From NCBI GenBank assembly GCA_003013855.2, contig ML058477.1, positions 3,286,001 through 3,350,000 of the forward strand: a stretch of 64,000 bases of DNA, read 5' to 3'. The notes under the pieces are model-generated. The model worked only from the letters and a program-made list of their open reading frames with translations. It made no database searches and had not been told where the DNA came from. This DNA comes from Liriodendron chinense. Lineage: Eukaryota > Streptophyta > Magnoliopsida > Magnoliales > Magnoliaceae. This document shows, piece by piece, positions 45,586 through 57,463 of the stretch. A program made the position numbers and the translations under genes. Position 1 is the stretch's first letter; each line of letters begins with the position of its first letter.

Positions 45586-46742
45586 ACTCCCCTCGGGTGA
45601 GAAAAACTCGACTCCGACGAGTTAAAACTCTTGTGGCGCTCTAGTAAGTCTGGATCAACACGCTGCAATTCCGCTTCAGTCAACCGCGTAGATTCAGACG
45701 GTGGTTTACGCCTCCACTTGACAAGGTATCTTTGGAAACCTCCGTCTCTCGTAGATATTATCTCCTCATCCAAGATTTCTTCAATTTCTTCTTTATGGAC
45801 AATAGGTGGAGGAAGGGGTGGGAGGGGTTGTGAAGCAAAATCAGAAAAGGGCCATGAATGAGATGATGGATCAATGGTAGGGTCAGGGGAACGAACTAGA
45901 TCTTCTACATTAAAAGTCGGGTTAATGCCCATTTCAGATGGAAGGTCGATCCGATACGCGTTGGACCCAATTTTCTGCAACATCTTGAAAGGTCCAGCAC
46001 TACACGCTTGTAATTTCTTAGCGGAACCCTGTGAGAACCGCTCTGGCTTTACCCTCACCATTACATAATCTCCTTCCTGAAATTCTTGCAATCTACGATG
46101 AGAATCAGCTAAGATTTTATAATTATCATTACTCTTATTTATCCGCTGTCTAATATGCGTATGCAATTCATGGATATGTCGTGCAAATGCATCGGTTGAT
46201 TCAAAAGACCTTTGGCTGACTGACATGGGTAAGAGATCCATTGGCATTCTAGGTTTATACCCACTAACAACTTCAAATGGACTCATCCTTGTAGATCGAT
46301 TTACTGACCTATTATAAGCAAATTCAGCAGTTGCTAAAATTAGGTCCCAAGTCTTAACATGTTCACCCACTAGACAACGTAGAAGATTTCCAAGACTTCG
46401 ATTTACTACATCTGTTTGCCCATCTGTTTGAGGGTGGTAGGCAGTAGAAAACTGTAAACGAGTACTCACAATGTGCCATAGTGTCTTCCAAAAATAATTG
46501 GTAAATCTAACATCACGGTCAGACACTATGGTCTTAGGCAATCCATGGAGACACACCACACCATCAAAAAAAATACGAGCAATATGAGACGCGTCTGAAG
46601 TTTTAGAACATGGGAGAAAATACGCCATTTTGGAAAAACGGTCCACAACGACAAAAATGGAATCGTGCTTTTTGATTGTCTTGGGAAGTCCCAGCACGAA
46701 ATCCATACTAATGTCTTGCCACGGAGTATGTGGCACTGGCAA
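45501..46742 (-). pseudogene. Gypsy-2 integrase core and chromodomain
   Basis: An open frame of 413 codons has ISMDFVLGLP (first Asp), IVSDRDVRF (second Asp) and QTDGQTDVVNRSLGN. In the last motif the family's catalytic Glu is an Asp (codon GAT). The GPF/Y-like GPFKMLQKIGSNAYRIDLP and a chromodomain follow (FQRYLVKWRRKPPSES). In the chromodomain the Trp expected after EST is Arg. The frame ends inside the 3' LTR. The upstream H2C2 part (LHSGGIAGHFGRDKT) is at 46824-47072, separated by a TGA where LKRDV is expected. Confidence 0.85.
45586..45595 (-). other. Gypsy-2 polypurine tract
   Basis: GAGGGGAGT reads directly into the TGATGAGG start of the 3' LTR on the minus strand. Confidence 0.75.
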
Positions 46743-46823
46743 TGGCGTATATAGTCCAGTGTTTTGTTTGCGTTGCTTTGCCAGTTGACATATACGACAC
46801 CGCCCTAAAACTTTGGCTACGTC

Positions 46824-49435
46824 TCACTTAAGACTTGGCCAATAAAAACGATCCTCTATGAGGGTAATGGTCTTATCACGACCAAAGTGGCCAGCTATCC
46901 CTCCCGAATGAAGCTCCCAGACGAGGAATTCATGAAGGGACATACGGGGAATACAAAATCGGTCTCCCTTGAAAAGGAAACCATCTTTAAGGACATAATC
47001 GCCCTGTACTACGCTGATCACTAGAGAGCGACGCATAAGTACCCCCAAAATCAGGACATATGGGGTATTCATCTTTCACTTGCTTAAATCCAACTACTTC
47101 TACACTCAAGGAATTGAGCAACGTCACTCGTCTACTAAGGGCATCCGCTGGTTTTGTTTTCGACCCCGGCCTTATGTTTTAGGACGAACGAATATTCCTG
47201 AAGAAACGCTACCCACTTAGCATGCCTTGGGTTGAATTTCTTCTGGGAATGTAAATATCTCAAGGCCTCATGATCAGAAAACAAGACGAATTCTTGCGGT
47301 AGGAGATAGTGACGCCAATGTCTCAGGGATTACACTACCGCATAGAACTCTTTGTCATAAGTGGAGTATTTTTGTTTTGCCTCATTCAGTTTCTCACTGA
47401 AATAAGCTACTGAATGGCCCTCTTGGCTCAACACTCCACCTATACCAACACCAGACACATCATACGCCACCTCAAAGACTTTAAAAAAGTCAGGTAGACG
47501 CATAACAGGAGCTTCTACCATTTTGCCCTTAATCACTTTAAAAGTCTTGACTGCGGCTTTAGACCACACGAACTCTCCCTTTTTCATGCATTCAGTAATG
47601 GGAGCCATGATCGTGCTAAAACCCCTAATGAACCGACGATAAAAAGTTGCTAAGCCGTGAAAGCTTCGCACCTAATGAATGTTCCTCAGTTCAGGCCACT
47701 CAACTATGGCCCTGACCTTTTCAGGGTCTGCGCGCATTCCTTCTGAAGACACTACAAATCCTAAGAACACGACTTGACTAGACATGAATGCACATTTCTT
47801 AAGATTAGTGTACAACTTTTCATTCCTAAGGACGCTATAGACCTGCTTCAGATGTTCAAGGTGTGATTCCTTAGTGGTACTGTAAATAAGAATGTCATCG
47901 AAGTACACCACTAGGAATTTTCCCATGAACGGCCTCAAGACTTGTGTCATCACCCGCATAAAAGTACTGGGCGCATTAGTCAAGCCGAAGGGCATGACCA
48001 TCCATTCGTACAACCCATCTTTGGTTTTGAACGCCGTTTTCCACTCATCTCCTGGGCGTATGCGGATTTGGTGATATCCACTCTTGAGATCAATTTTGGA
48101 GAATATAGTGGACCTCGCCATCATGTCAAGCATATCACCAAGTCTAGGTATGGGAAACCTATACTTGACGGTAATTTTGTTTATGGCACGGCTGTCCACA
48201 CACATGCGCCAAGTGCCGTCTTTCTTTGGTGTCAACAATGCTGGCACGGCACACAGGCTCATACTCTCTTGGATAAAACCCTTTTGCAGAAGCTCATCAA
48301 TTTGCCTCTTCAACTCTGCATGTTCTGCAAGGTTCATCCTGTAGTGAGGAAGGTTCGGTAGAGTCGACCTTGGGACGAGGTCAATGGCATGCTGAATGTC
48401 CCTCATAGGTGGTAACTCGTTCGGTAAATCCTCAGGAAATACATCACTATATTCCTTTAAAACCGATGTTACCTCATGGAGTAACTCTGATGGAACCTCA
48501 AGTGTAGTCTCTCTTGCCACAAGGGCATACACCATAGAATCCTCCTTAGTCTCTTTCTCAAATTCTCTCGCATTAATTATATGAAGAGACTTAGGTTTGA
48601 ATTTCCTCACTTCCTTAGGCTCATCCGCCCTCTCATCCTTCTTCTTCCCTAGTGTGCTGTCAGGTGGCATAGGGTTAAGTTTGATCTTTTTACCGTTATG
48701 CATGAAGGTGCACACATTCGAACGGCCAAAGATCGTGACGTCATTGTCGAATAGCCACGGCCTACCTAGGATAATATGTCCAACATCCATAGATATCACA
48801 TCACACCAAAGGGACTCCTTGTATGACCCAAACTCGATAGGAACTAAACACTGATGGGTGACTGGAAGGGATGTTTTGTCAACCCAAGAAACTTTGTATG
48901 GGTCAGGATGAGGTGTGGATTTCAGCTTCATACGATCTAAGGTGTTAGCGGAAATCACATTCTGACAACTCCCACTGTCCACTATCACCTTACAATTCTT
49001 TTCTCCACACTTGGCAAGGGTATAGAAGATAGTGTTTCGACGCCAATCAACACTACTCCTAGACTGAGCTAGCACACACCTGACTACTGCAAGCGTTGCT
49101 TCTTCATCTATGCCATCTTCGTCAGTAAGACCTCCTTCAGGATGATATTCTTCTACTTCGTAATCAACACCCTGGCCATCAACACCCTCGTGGGACTCGC
49201 CTACAACTAAGGCTTTCCCACGGTTCTTCGTGGGACACTGATTGGACATGTGACTGAGATTCCCACATTCGTAGCATCTCACTTGGCTACCTCCACTAGG
49301 ACCTGCACCAAGAACTCCTTTGCCCTTGTCCTCCCTAAGCCTAAGCGGAACAGTTGCCTGCGCTCTAGGTTGACTACCAACGTTAGGTCTAGTTCCCTGG
49401 GAACTAAATCTAGGCATTAGAGTCTCGGGACTCAA
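46824..49435 (-). pseudogene. Gypsy-2 CCHC knuckle, protease, RT, RNase H, integrase zinc domain
   Basis: The 587-codon frame at 49435-47672 has a CCHC knuckle at residues 54-67 (CYECGNLSHMSNQC), protease VDSGS at ~152-156, and RT with MRDIQHAIDLVP, TPKKDGTWRMCVDSRAIN, MPFGLTNAPSTFM and the intact catalytic VVYFDDILIY. It ends ELRNIH at TAG (47672-47674). The same frame continues VRSFHGLATFYRRFI and YDVSGVGIGGVLSQ (RNase H start) to 47330. The rest of RNase H (47073-47330) has breaks. H2C2 integrase zinc sequence lies at 46824-47072. RT looks catalytically sound, but the polyprotein is interrupted. Confidence 0.88.
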
Positions 49436-49475
49436 AAAGTCTAATGACAGGAGCTTTCAGGTATTGCTCTAGTTC

Positions 49476-50333
49476 CTACACAACTTGATATGCTTCATCC
49501 AAGTCCATTAAGGGCCGAATCATAAGCTCGCGCTGAAGATCCGCTCGAAGGTCCGTCTTGAAACGCGAGAGCGTTACTAGAGGGTCCTCACGGATATCAC
49601 ATCGCATCATAAATTCCTCAAATTTGGCGATGTAGTCAGTGACGGACATTGACCCTTGGCGTAAAGATTGCCACTGGTCAAGGAGCTTTTGTCGGTACGA
49701 GAGAGGAAGATATTTCTCCTTCAACTTCTCTTTCATCTCGTGCCAATATGTGATAGGTGCTCTACCAATCCTTTCTACCTTCCGCTCAGTATTGGTCCAA
49801 AACAACTTGGCCTAGCCCACAAGTTTTATCTTTGCAAACCGCATTTGAAGGTTTTCCGACATGCCATACCACTCAAAGTAGTGGTCCATGTCAGCAACCC
49901 AGTCAAGGAATGCCTTGGGATCCAGACGCCCATCAAAATTTGGGGCTTCCACCTTCACATTCTTCATCGCACGCTCATCGGGATCGTAGTGGTCTGGGTA
50001 GTCATATGTAGCTTGTGCCTCCCGCACAACACCACGACCAGTTCCACGTCCCCTACTACCATGTCCTCCACGTATGGGAACACGCTCCTTAATGATTTCT
50101 CCTGCTTAAGAGTGTGTGTCTTCCCCAAGTGTGGGGTTCTCCCTTTGGGATGCTTCTAACTGCTCGACTTTATTCATGGTGGTGGTGATCTGGGTACTTA
50201 AACTGGCGAATTCATTCTTTTGTCTCGTTTCCATTGTAGTTATCTTTTGCATCAATTGAGCAAGTTGCTCAGATAACCGCTCGTTGTTCATGATTGGTTG
50301 AAGTCCGAAACCTCTACCTCTTCTCGTAGGCAT
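49476..50333 (-). pseudogene. Gypsy-2 gag with in-frame stops
   Basis: It starts MPTRRGRGFGLQPIMNNERL with a coiled-coil-like LAQLMQKITTMETRQKNEF. It continues in the same frame through stops at 50106-50108 and 49812-49814 (the second fits CAG to TAG in VGQAK) with NFDGRLDPKAFLDWVADMD, GRAPITYWHEMKEKLKEKY and SVTDYIAKFEEF, to a TAG at 49476. A frameshift then joins the 49435 frame. Confidence 0.85.
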
Positions 50334-50608
50334 ACAATGAAAACTTGAACCAAACTCTACCCAACTAGACTACTAGGTGTTATGACTTTCAAAATGAATG
50401 CGATGAATGCAAACTAATATGAACTGACACAATTAAGTTAAAACAGGAAACAACTCAAATCTGAAAATTTTCCAAATTAGGAAACTTTCTAAAATTGGAA
50501 AGTTTCTAAAATTGAAAACTTTCTAAATCTGGAACTTTCCGAAATTAAACCTAAAGATCTAAACCCTAATTGGATAACTCAATCTAGACAAAACCATGCA
50601 AGCCTAAT

Positions 50609-50619
50609 CTCTGATACCA
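50609..50619 (-). other. Gypsy-2 primer-binding site, tRNA-iMet
   Basis: TGGTATCAGAG on the minus strand, four bases from the LTR end, with the same spacing as in Gypsy-1. Confidence 0.85.
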
Positions 50620-50623
50620 AATT

Positions 50624-51554
50624 TGATGCAAGATGACCTAATTATGATGCATGTTTATAGACACAATTATTCAGCGGAAATAAAAGGCAATAATAATCTA
50701 AAATTCTAGCATTAATCATCATAACTGAGAAAATCATAAAGGAAACATGCAATGGAGCGGGCCATCATCACAACCATGGAGTATGGAATTCAATTATTAC
50801 TTAGGTTGGATCCGGCGAGGGATGAGACCTCCCGATCTTGCATGATCATACCCAATCGATCAATGAAGATCACTAGTCCGAAGAATCAGGAAGTTTTTCG
50901 GATTAGGGATTTAAGAATTTGGGAGTTTAGGGTTTAGATCGATTCTCAAGGTTTGATCGAGGAAGGGTTAGCAAAACTAGAAAATAGAACGAAGAAGATA
51001 ATTACCTTGAAGAATTTGGAGGGGCACAAGAAGAAATTAGAAGAAGAAGATCAAGGAAAGAAGAAGCACCATGAGAGAGAGAGAAGAGAGAAGCCACCAA
51101 AGAGGTTTGCTTTTTCATTAACAATCAACTAATCACGTTATTAGGGCTTAGCCCACTTAAATAAGCAAGAAGAAAACATAAAAGTACCAAAATACCCCTA
51201 AAATATCTCTAAAAACAACTAAAAAAAAAAAACAGTTCGTACGTTGGCCGGGCACCCGGTGACCAATTTGGCCGGGCGCCCGGCTAAGACAAACTGTCCA
51301 GCAAGAAAAACTGAAAAATTGCTGAATTTTGGGCGCCCAGTGACAAATTTGGCCAGGCATCCGACCACTTCCAGAAATGCAATTTTCTATTCTTTCAGTC
51401 GGGTCTTCTTCCATCCTACACACGTGTCTTCTATGTGCCAAATCACGTGCGTAGGGTCTTCAATGCTCCTCAATCATCGCTTAACCACAAGGAAGGTGTT
51501 AGTGGTGGGCGCTTTCTTCGTTGGTAAACTTGAAATGATCTTGTGTCCTCATCA
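50624..51554 (-). repeat. Gypsy-2 5' LTR
   Basis: 931 bp, TGATGAGGACACAAG to CATCTTGCATCA. GGCCGGGCGCCCGGCT lies at 51270-51285 with an ACTGTCCAGCAAG spacer and degraded palindromes on both sides. Confidence 0.93.
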
Positions 51555-53221
51555 ATTATTAACTGGAAAAAGGAAGTATTGGGGGAAAGAGGAGAAGAAA
51601 ATAAAACCATATTGCAAGATATTCAAGCCTTAGACATGATGAAAGCGAATGGTGAACTATTGCCAAAAGAGAGGGCTATGAGGGTTGAGCTCTCCCTAGA
51701 CTACATGAGTTGGCTTATGGAAGAGGAGAAAAAATGGAGACAACAGTCATGCACTCTGTGGTTAAAGGAATGGGATAGCGTGATGGTGGAGGGAGGGAGG
51801 ATTGTAGACAAAGTGTGCAACACCATTATGCAATTTTATGAAAATTTATCAATAGATGAGAGCTGGAAGAGGTCTCAGTTGGACCATTTACCCTTCAAGT
51901 CGTTGTCGCCATCTAAAGCAAAAAACCTTGAGAAGCCAATTCCAGTGGAGGAGGTCCAAGGTGCAGTGGACTCTTTAGGGGGGGAGAGCTCCAAGACCTG
52001 ACAGATTTCTTCAGGATTTTTTCCAAATATTTTGAGAGTTAGTTAAGGAGGATCTTCACAACTTCATATCCAAGTTCTGGGGAGGGGTTGTCTCTCGCCA
52101 GAACTCAGAGCTTCCTTTATTGCCATCATACCGAAAAAAGAGGTAGCAAAATAGCATCGCAACGTTCACCCTATAAGTTTGATTGGAGGGATGCACAAAA
52201 TCCTAGCAAAAATCCTAACTACAAGGTTTAGAGCAGTACTAGATAAGGTGATATCAGAGTCTCAAGAAGAGTTTATAATGGGTAAGAAAATATTGGATAG
52301 CGCTCTTATAGCCCATGGGTGCTTGGATGCAAGACAGAGAGAAAGGAAGAAGAGAGTTGTATACAAGTTGGACATTGAAAAGGCATACGACCATGTAGAT
52401 TAGGGCTTTCTAGACTACATGTTGGGAAGATTGGGATGCGGCCAAACATAGAGATGTTGGATGAAGGAGTGCGTCAACTCTGCAAGGTTTTCGGTTTTGG
52501 CAAATGTTATCTCCCAAAGGCTTCTTCTGGGCTTCAAGAGAGCTTAGGCAAGGGGACCCGCTCTCTCTATTTCTATTTGTGGTGGTTGTAGAGGCACTAA
52601 GCAAGATGCTTAAGAAAGGACAGGAAGTCACCTTCGGTTTGCCAACAATACCATACTTCTCCGCGACACGAATGCCAGAATGGTAGATAACTTGAGAAAG
52701 GTGGTGAGATGTTTCAAGGTAGTATCAGGATTGAGAGTTAACATATCCAAGAGAAAATTATTCATTGTGTTCTCTACTAGAGGGGAGGTGGATGTTTGGG
52801 TTGTAAGGCGAGGTCTCTTCCATCAACGTACCAAAGGACCTCTATGTGTTAGTAAGCAACCAAACACCTATGGAACAAGATCATAGTGAGGATAGAAAGG
52901 ATGTTGTCCAAGTGGAAAGCCATGCATCTATCATTAAGGGGCAGAATAAAGCTGATAAAAGTTGGATGTCGAATCTACAACTATACTTCATGTACTGTTT
53001 AAGTGTTCGGCATCGATGTTGGACAGATTCAAGAGGTTGATGAACTGCTTGTGGCAAGGGGTTGGGGTGAAGCATAAATTCCACCTCGTAAAATGAGAGG
53101 TATGCAAAGCCATAGAGGGAGGGGGGAGCTAGCATAAGGAATGTGGAGCAGATGAATCAAGCCCTCTTAAGTAAATGGATGTGGAAATTCAGGTTGGGGG
53201 AAGGAAGATTGTGGAAAGAAG

Positions 53222-53504
53222 TGTAAGAAATGTAGTTATGAGCCTCGGGGCCAATGTTTATCTAGACATGGAGGCATAGGCCCACTTGTATGTTGCAAGT
53301 CATATTATAATAAAAAAATAAACCCTAAAGAGGTGTAAGCCCCCTTTCCACATTTTCTCCTCCAACAACTCTTGCTCTCCTCTACTCTTCTTCCTTCTTC
53401 TTCTTGCTACTAATACATCTGCGTCCGCCCATCAATGTCCAGCAGCTACACACTATCCATCAAAGTTTCTCGCTGATCATGGACACCATTAGGGGAAGTT
53501 TACA
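53222..53504 (+). repeat. 5' LTR of a Copia element (Copia-4)
   Basis: TGTAAGAAATGTAG to GGGGAAGTTTACA, 283 bp, followed directly by TGGTATCAGAG (53505-53515), the tRNA-iMet primer site. The element interrupts the LINE RT end and runs past the right edge, so its 3' LTR is not visible. Confidence 0.8.
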
Positions 53505-53515
53505 TGGTATCAGAG
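53505..53515 (+). other. Copia-4 primer-binding site
   Basis: TGGTATCAGAG immediately after the LTR. Confidence 0.8.
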
Positions 53516-54229
53516 TTTGTGGGCTAATTGCAGTCAAATCATTCTCTTTTAGTTCTGCATGTTTTCACCATTGATAGGGGTCGTCTCCATCTCCTGGTTT
53601 GGTTGATTGAACTACCTCTTTAATCTTTTCTTCCCTGCTCCGTTGAACCAGTTGGGTTCCAGAGCCTTGTTGATATGGTGAAGACGCTACGGCGTCGTTG
53701 TGGTTGTTGGTTGTTGGACCAGTTGGGTCCAAAGGCCAATGAGCCATCTTGTTTCTAATCATCTCTGAATCAAGTCTGTGTTTCAACATCGTGGATGCGA
53801 TCGTTTCTGCACCAGACACTGCGTTTTGGTGCATCCCACTAATCGGTTTCCTTTTTGTCACAGTGTGATCGCGGTTGTGCTTTGCTGTTTGTGGCTCCGT
53901 GATTGTCTATTGGTGGGTCAGGTTATCATGAGGCATTTATTCCCCTCCATCGCACGATCTCGAGTCCAGGTGGCTACTGTTGTGTTGTTGTTGATCCAGA
54001 GACCCACAGTGTTGCTACTATGTGATTGATCCAGAGACCTTCATTGCAAGTTTGCAGAGTTGATCCTTGTGGCCCATCGTGTGTGACTACTCTTCGTCTT
54101 TAGCCGCTGACATTGCGCCATGAATGCTGTTAATCAAGAACCCCAGTCTACCTTGGTATATCGGCAAGTCGCTCACGTCTTTATCTGCTAACATTGTGCC
54201 GTAAATGCTATCAATCCTAGACCTCGAAC

Positions 54230-57195
54230 TGTAACGCCCTGGAATTTTTTAGAATTTAATTGGAATTATTTTAAATTTTATTTTTATTAATTTACCGTTG
54301 ATTTGCGAATAGCGGGACATCCGTAGGAGATACGATAGGGGACCCTTTACAAAAGTTGCTTAGAATGATCCCATAAACATCGTAGAAAGATCGGATTTCA
54401 AAAATCACGCACTTTTCAGATAATTACGAAAATGTCATTAGTTAAACTTAAGTTAAGATGCCATTTTTAAGTATTATATTTTCTAGCAATCACTTTCACG
54501 CAAAACCCTGGACTTAGGCTTTTGGGCACATTTTAGCCGTACATGTCGAATTTCAGCTCTTTGATCAACCTAGAAATAGCCAAATCAGAAATCGGTCCGT
54601 ATGTGGCCCACCCGATCTCGGATCTGTCCCATTTTTTGTATCAACGCCTAATTTTAGGTGGCCCAACTTCTTATCGGAGTGAATTTCTCATATACATCAA
54701 GGTGGGACCCACGTGTGCATTGCACCCATTAAGCCGTGCGGTCAAACGCACTTTGACCGTGCGTCTCGCGCACGGCAGCGTGCGTCTACCCACGCACGAC
54801 CGCTGCCCGATCCTTGGCCGCCGTGTGGGCCCCATATCTCAAATCTGAACTGTCCATCTTCTTCCTAGCAGTCAAAAACCCCCTCCTATCAAGTGGTTTC
54901 CCGTTTCGTCGCAAATCAAAGACGATCTCCTTCTTTCTCAACCCTTGAGTTTTGTGATCTTCTAATCTGGAATTTCTTTTCGCATGGAAAGCTAGGGAAA
55001 CTTCTAGAGGATCCTGAGTATCTTTCCTAGCTATCCAACGTAGCAAACCTTTAGAAAACGGAGCTTTCTAATCTTTTGAAGAGTCATCCTCTAAACTCTC
55101 TCGCCGCGCAAAAGACCAACCAAACGAGTATGTGCCTTCGTTTTGTGGACCCCACATGACTAATTGGACTCATTCAAACCTACCCTAGGTGTCCGATCAT
55201 CAGATAAATCGTCCGTTCAAAAGTTTCCATTTTTATTCTCTCTTTCCTATTCGTTTCACACCGACCGTTCATTCGTGTGTGGGCCCCATTCTGAAATCTA
55301 CTACGTCTATTTTATGGCCCATATTCATCATAACCCTCACCCGAAACCTCTTTTCCATCCGTTGTGTGTGTGCTTCCCAAAGTGATTCGGAATATCTTAA
55401 AAACTCATCTTAAAATAGCAACTGTCCATCTATTGCTTTCTTATCTACTCCAAACCCTAGAATCCAACCCAAACTCTATAAATAGGGCCTCTCTTGGCCA
55501 TATAGAGCATTACCCACGAATTTAGAAAGAGAGAAAGAAAGAGAGAGAGAGTTCTTTCTCATATTTTTCCAGCGGCTAGGGTCTTCTACAACCCTTTTCT
55601 AAGTCCATCCTAAGGTGAAGATTTTCCTTCAAGCCTTTCATTAATAATATTACGATTATCATAAGTTTCTTTTGTGACATGTGAAATTATTTTATTTTGA
55701 ATCGCTGATCCATATAACATGAAGTTTAACGTAGGATTTGCAATGAATATCGTTACATAATAATGTGATTCCTTGTTTAGATTTTTTACTAAGAAGCATG
55801 TGTATTTGGGTTATTTATCTTTGTGAAATCTATGCCCTTATTTTCTTAGTCTATGTGCTACAAGTAACATTGGTTTCCATATTGTGATATGAAATATGTG
55901 TATAAAATCATCATATGGACATTTCATTAGTGTATACTATGTCCCTAAGTTGGTAAAATTATTCAATGTAGAGAGATGGAACCCGTGAGAGGTGTCCATG
56001 ATAAAAGAATATATCTTGACTTATCTGAGAGAATGAAGTGATTGTTTGTCAATGGATCCTTACATGTACATGATGCTTGATTTGACTCATTTATATTACA
56101 TGAGTATTTTAATGAATTTGGCCATGATGTACAACATTGGCTTCTTGGGACATGATGAAATCATAAAACGGAACAATGAGTGGACACTAATGGTATACAA
56201 ATTCTCATAAGCCGGGGTTGGTGCCATAGGACACTAAGCCCGAGCTGTCGGCCTATGTTGGGTCGCTTGCAACTCCCCATAGTGTCTAGTGAGTTGCTAA
56301 AAATGGTTATATGTAAAATACTTAATAAAAGGGAAAACAAACTCATGCATATACTAGGGCTCGACTTGGTGAGCCAACCCCTCTGGGTGTCATGGATGAA
56401 GTTTTAGGAACTTGTTCCACTTCTTGCCATGCACTATCTAGTGGAAGTGTATTGGGGGTTTCCCGCTTCCATTGGTTGGGTTAATTTCGCTTTGGTGACT
56501 AGTGACTAACGGGTGTGTATGGGGTGTCTCAACCTTGGGCTTCCCGCATTCGTTTAACGGGTGTGTATGGGGTGACTCAACTTAGGCTTCCCACATTCGT
56601 TTAGTCAGGGTGCCTTAGCCAGAGCATGCGTTCCATGCATCGCATTAATAAAGATTTTTACTTGATTGTTTTGTTTGAATAAAAATATTATTGTGTTGCA
56701 TTACTCCGAGTTTTGTATATTATTATTCTTGATTGTCTTGGAGGAAATATTCCCCACTATGATGGCGTTTAACGCTATCCCAATCGCAATTTTGATGATG
56801 CAGGTGAAGATCCAGGTATCGAACCCGACTTTCAAAGTGAAAAGTTCGATGGTTCATACGATCACATGGCGGATGAAGATGTTGAAGGAATTTCGTTGAT
56901 ATTTTCATTTATTAGACTTTTTTTTTTATTAGTGGTAACATTTATGAAAATTGTAATAAGTCTTCCAGAGAAGACATGGTTTGATATTTTGGTTGATTAG
57001 TATGAATATTGGTTGGTTCCCTTATTTAAACATTGATGACGAAGTAGTAATTTTAATAGAATAAGATGAACATTTGTTTCCACCATTGTGCTTGAATGCT
57101 ATATTTCATTATTTAACAAATCAATTAGTCCATGATTTACTTGGGAATTCGGCCGTCGTGTTATGCACGAGAGTCGAAAATCTCGGGTCGTTACA
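54230..57195 (+). mobile_element. Large solo LTR, TGTAACG...CGTTACA type
   Basis: It starts TGTAACGCCCTGG and ends CGGGTCGTTACA. The flanking 5 bp are CGAAC and CGATC (one mismatch), and leader sequence on both sides reads on normally. Length is 2,966 bp. The terminal style resembles large Gypsy LTRs (Tat/Athila-like groups), but the lineage is inferred. No coding frame was recognised. Confidence 0.75.
55477..55484 (+). promoter_or_regulatory. Candidate TATA box in the large solo LTR
   Basis: TATAAATA in the context CTCTATAAATAGGGCC, followed about 45-70 bp later by a GAGAGAAAGAAAGAGAG tract. This is a plausible LTR promoter. The position is consistent but activity is unproven. Confidence 0.5.
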
Positions 57196-57463
57196 CGATC
57201 TAACTCTAGTATATCTGCAAATCGCTCACCTCTTTGCTGTAAGTTGAGAATCTCCCTTCCTTTTTGTTGTTGTTATTGTCACTTTGATAGATAGTTGATA
57301 ATTGTGCTTTGGCTTTGATTGAATATGACATCTTCAATGGAAATAAAAATGGGACTCCAACAAATTTCTTCTGTGAAATTACATGGAAAGTGAGTAATTT
57401 CCTCTCATGGGCCCGCGCAATTAAAATATTCCTTGCTTCTAAAAGAAAATTAAAGTACCCTAC

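Larger units (their letters stand above)
44652..51554 (-). mobile_element. Gypsy-2, full-length chromovirus (decayed)
   Basis: A perfect 5-bp duplication ATTAT (44647-44651 and 51555-51559) flanks LTRs of 934 and 931 bp. On the minus strand the order is 5' LTR, tRNA-iMet site, gag, protease, RT, RNase H, integrase, chromodomain, polypurine tract, 3' LTR. This is Tekay/Del-type chromovirus order. Coding regions carry a handful of stops and frameshifts. It sits inside LINE ORF2, and the LINE reading continues from 44651 to 51560. Confidence 0.93.
34690..53221 (+). mobile_element. L1-type LINE, interrupted by several insertions
   Basis: LINE sequence is found at about 34690-34901, 40195-42823, 43394-44010, 44323-44651 and 51555-53221. 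Each gap is filled by another element with its own termini. The order is ORF1 (RNA-binding and DUF4283-like), endonuclease and reverse transcriptase. Target duplications of the Gypsy insertions confirm that the segments were once contiguous. The 3' end lies beyond the Copia insertion at 53222. Both ORFs are decayed. Confidence 0.8.
43522..53221 (+). pseudogene. LINE ORF2 (endonuclease and reverse transcriptase), split and dead
   Basis: It opens near 43522 with a frameshifted MKIV...VRGLG endonuclease start. FTWSNGHEKPIMSKLNRFL (44351-44410) is the endonuclease end. After Gypsy-2, LDYMSWLMEEEKKWRQQSC, VEEVQGAVDSLGG (51945-51980), RPISLIGGMHKILAKIL, LDKVISESQEEFI and LDIEKAYDHVD (52375-52403) give the RT. 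The catalytic FADD motif reads FANN near 52638. The C-terminal GGLGIRN-like part, QALLSKWMWKF, reaches 53215. Frameshifts, stops and the lost catalytic Asp residues make it inactive. Confidence 0.85.
53516..57324 (+). other. Copia-4 leader, split by a solo LTR
   Basis: Leader sequence (53516-54229 and 57196-57324) with a doubled segment around GCTGACATTGCGCCATGAATG (54106 and 54187). No coding frame was recognised. The middle is the solo LTR at 54230-57195. Confidence 0.6.
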
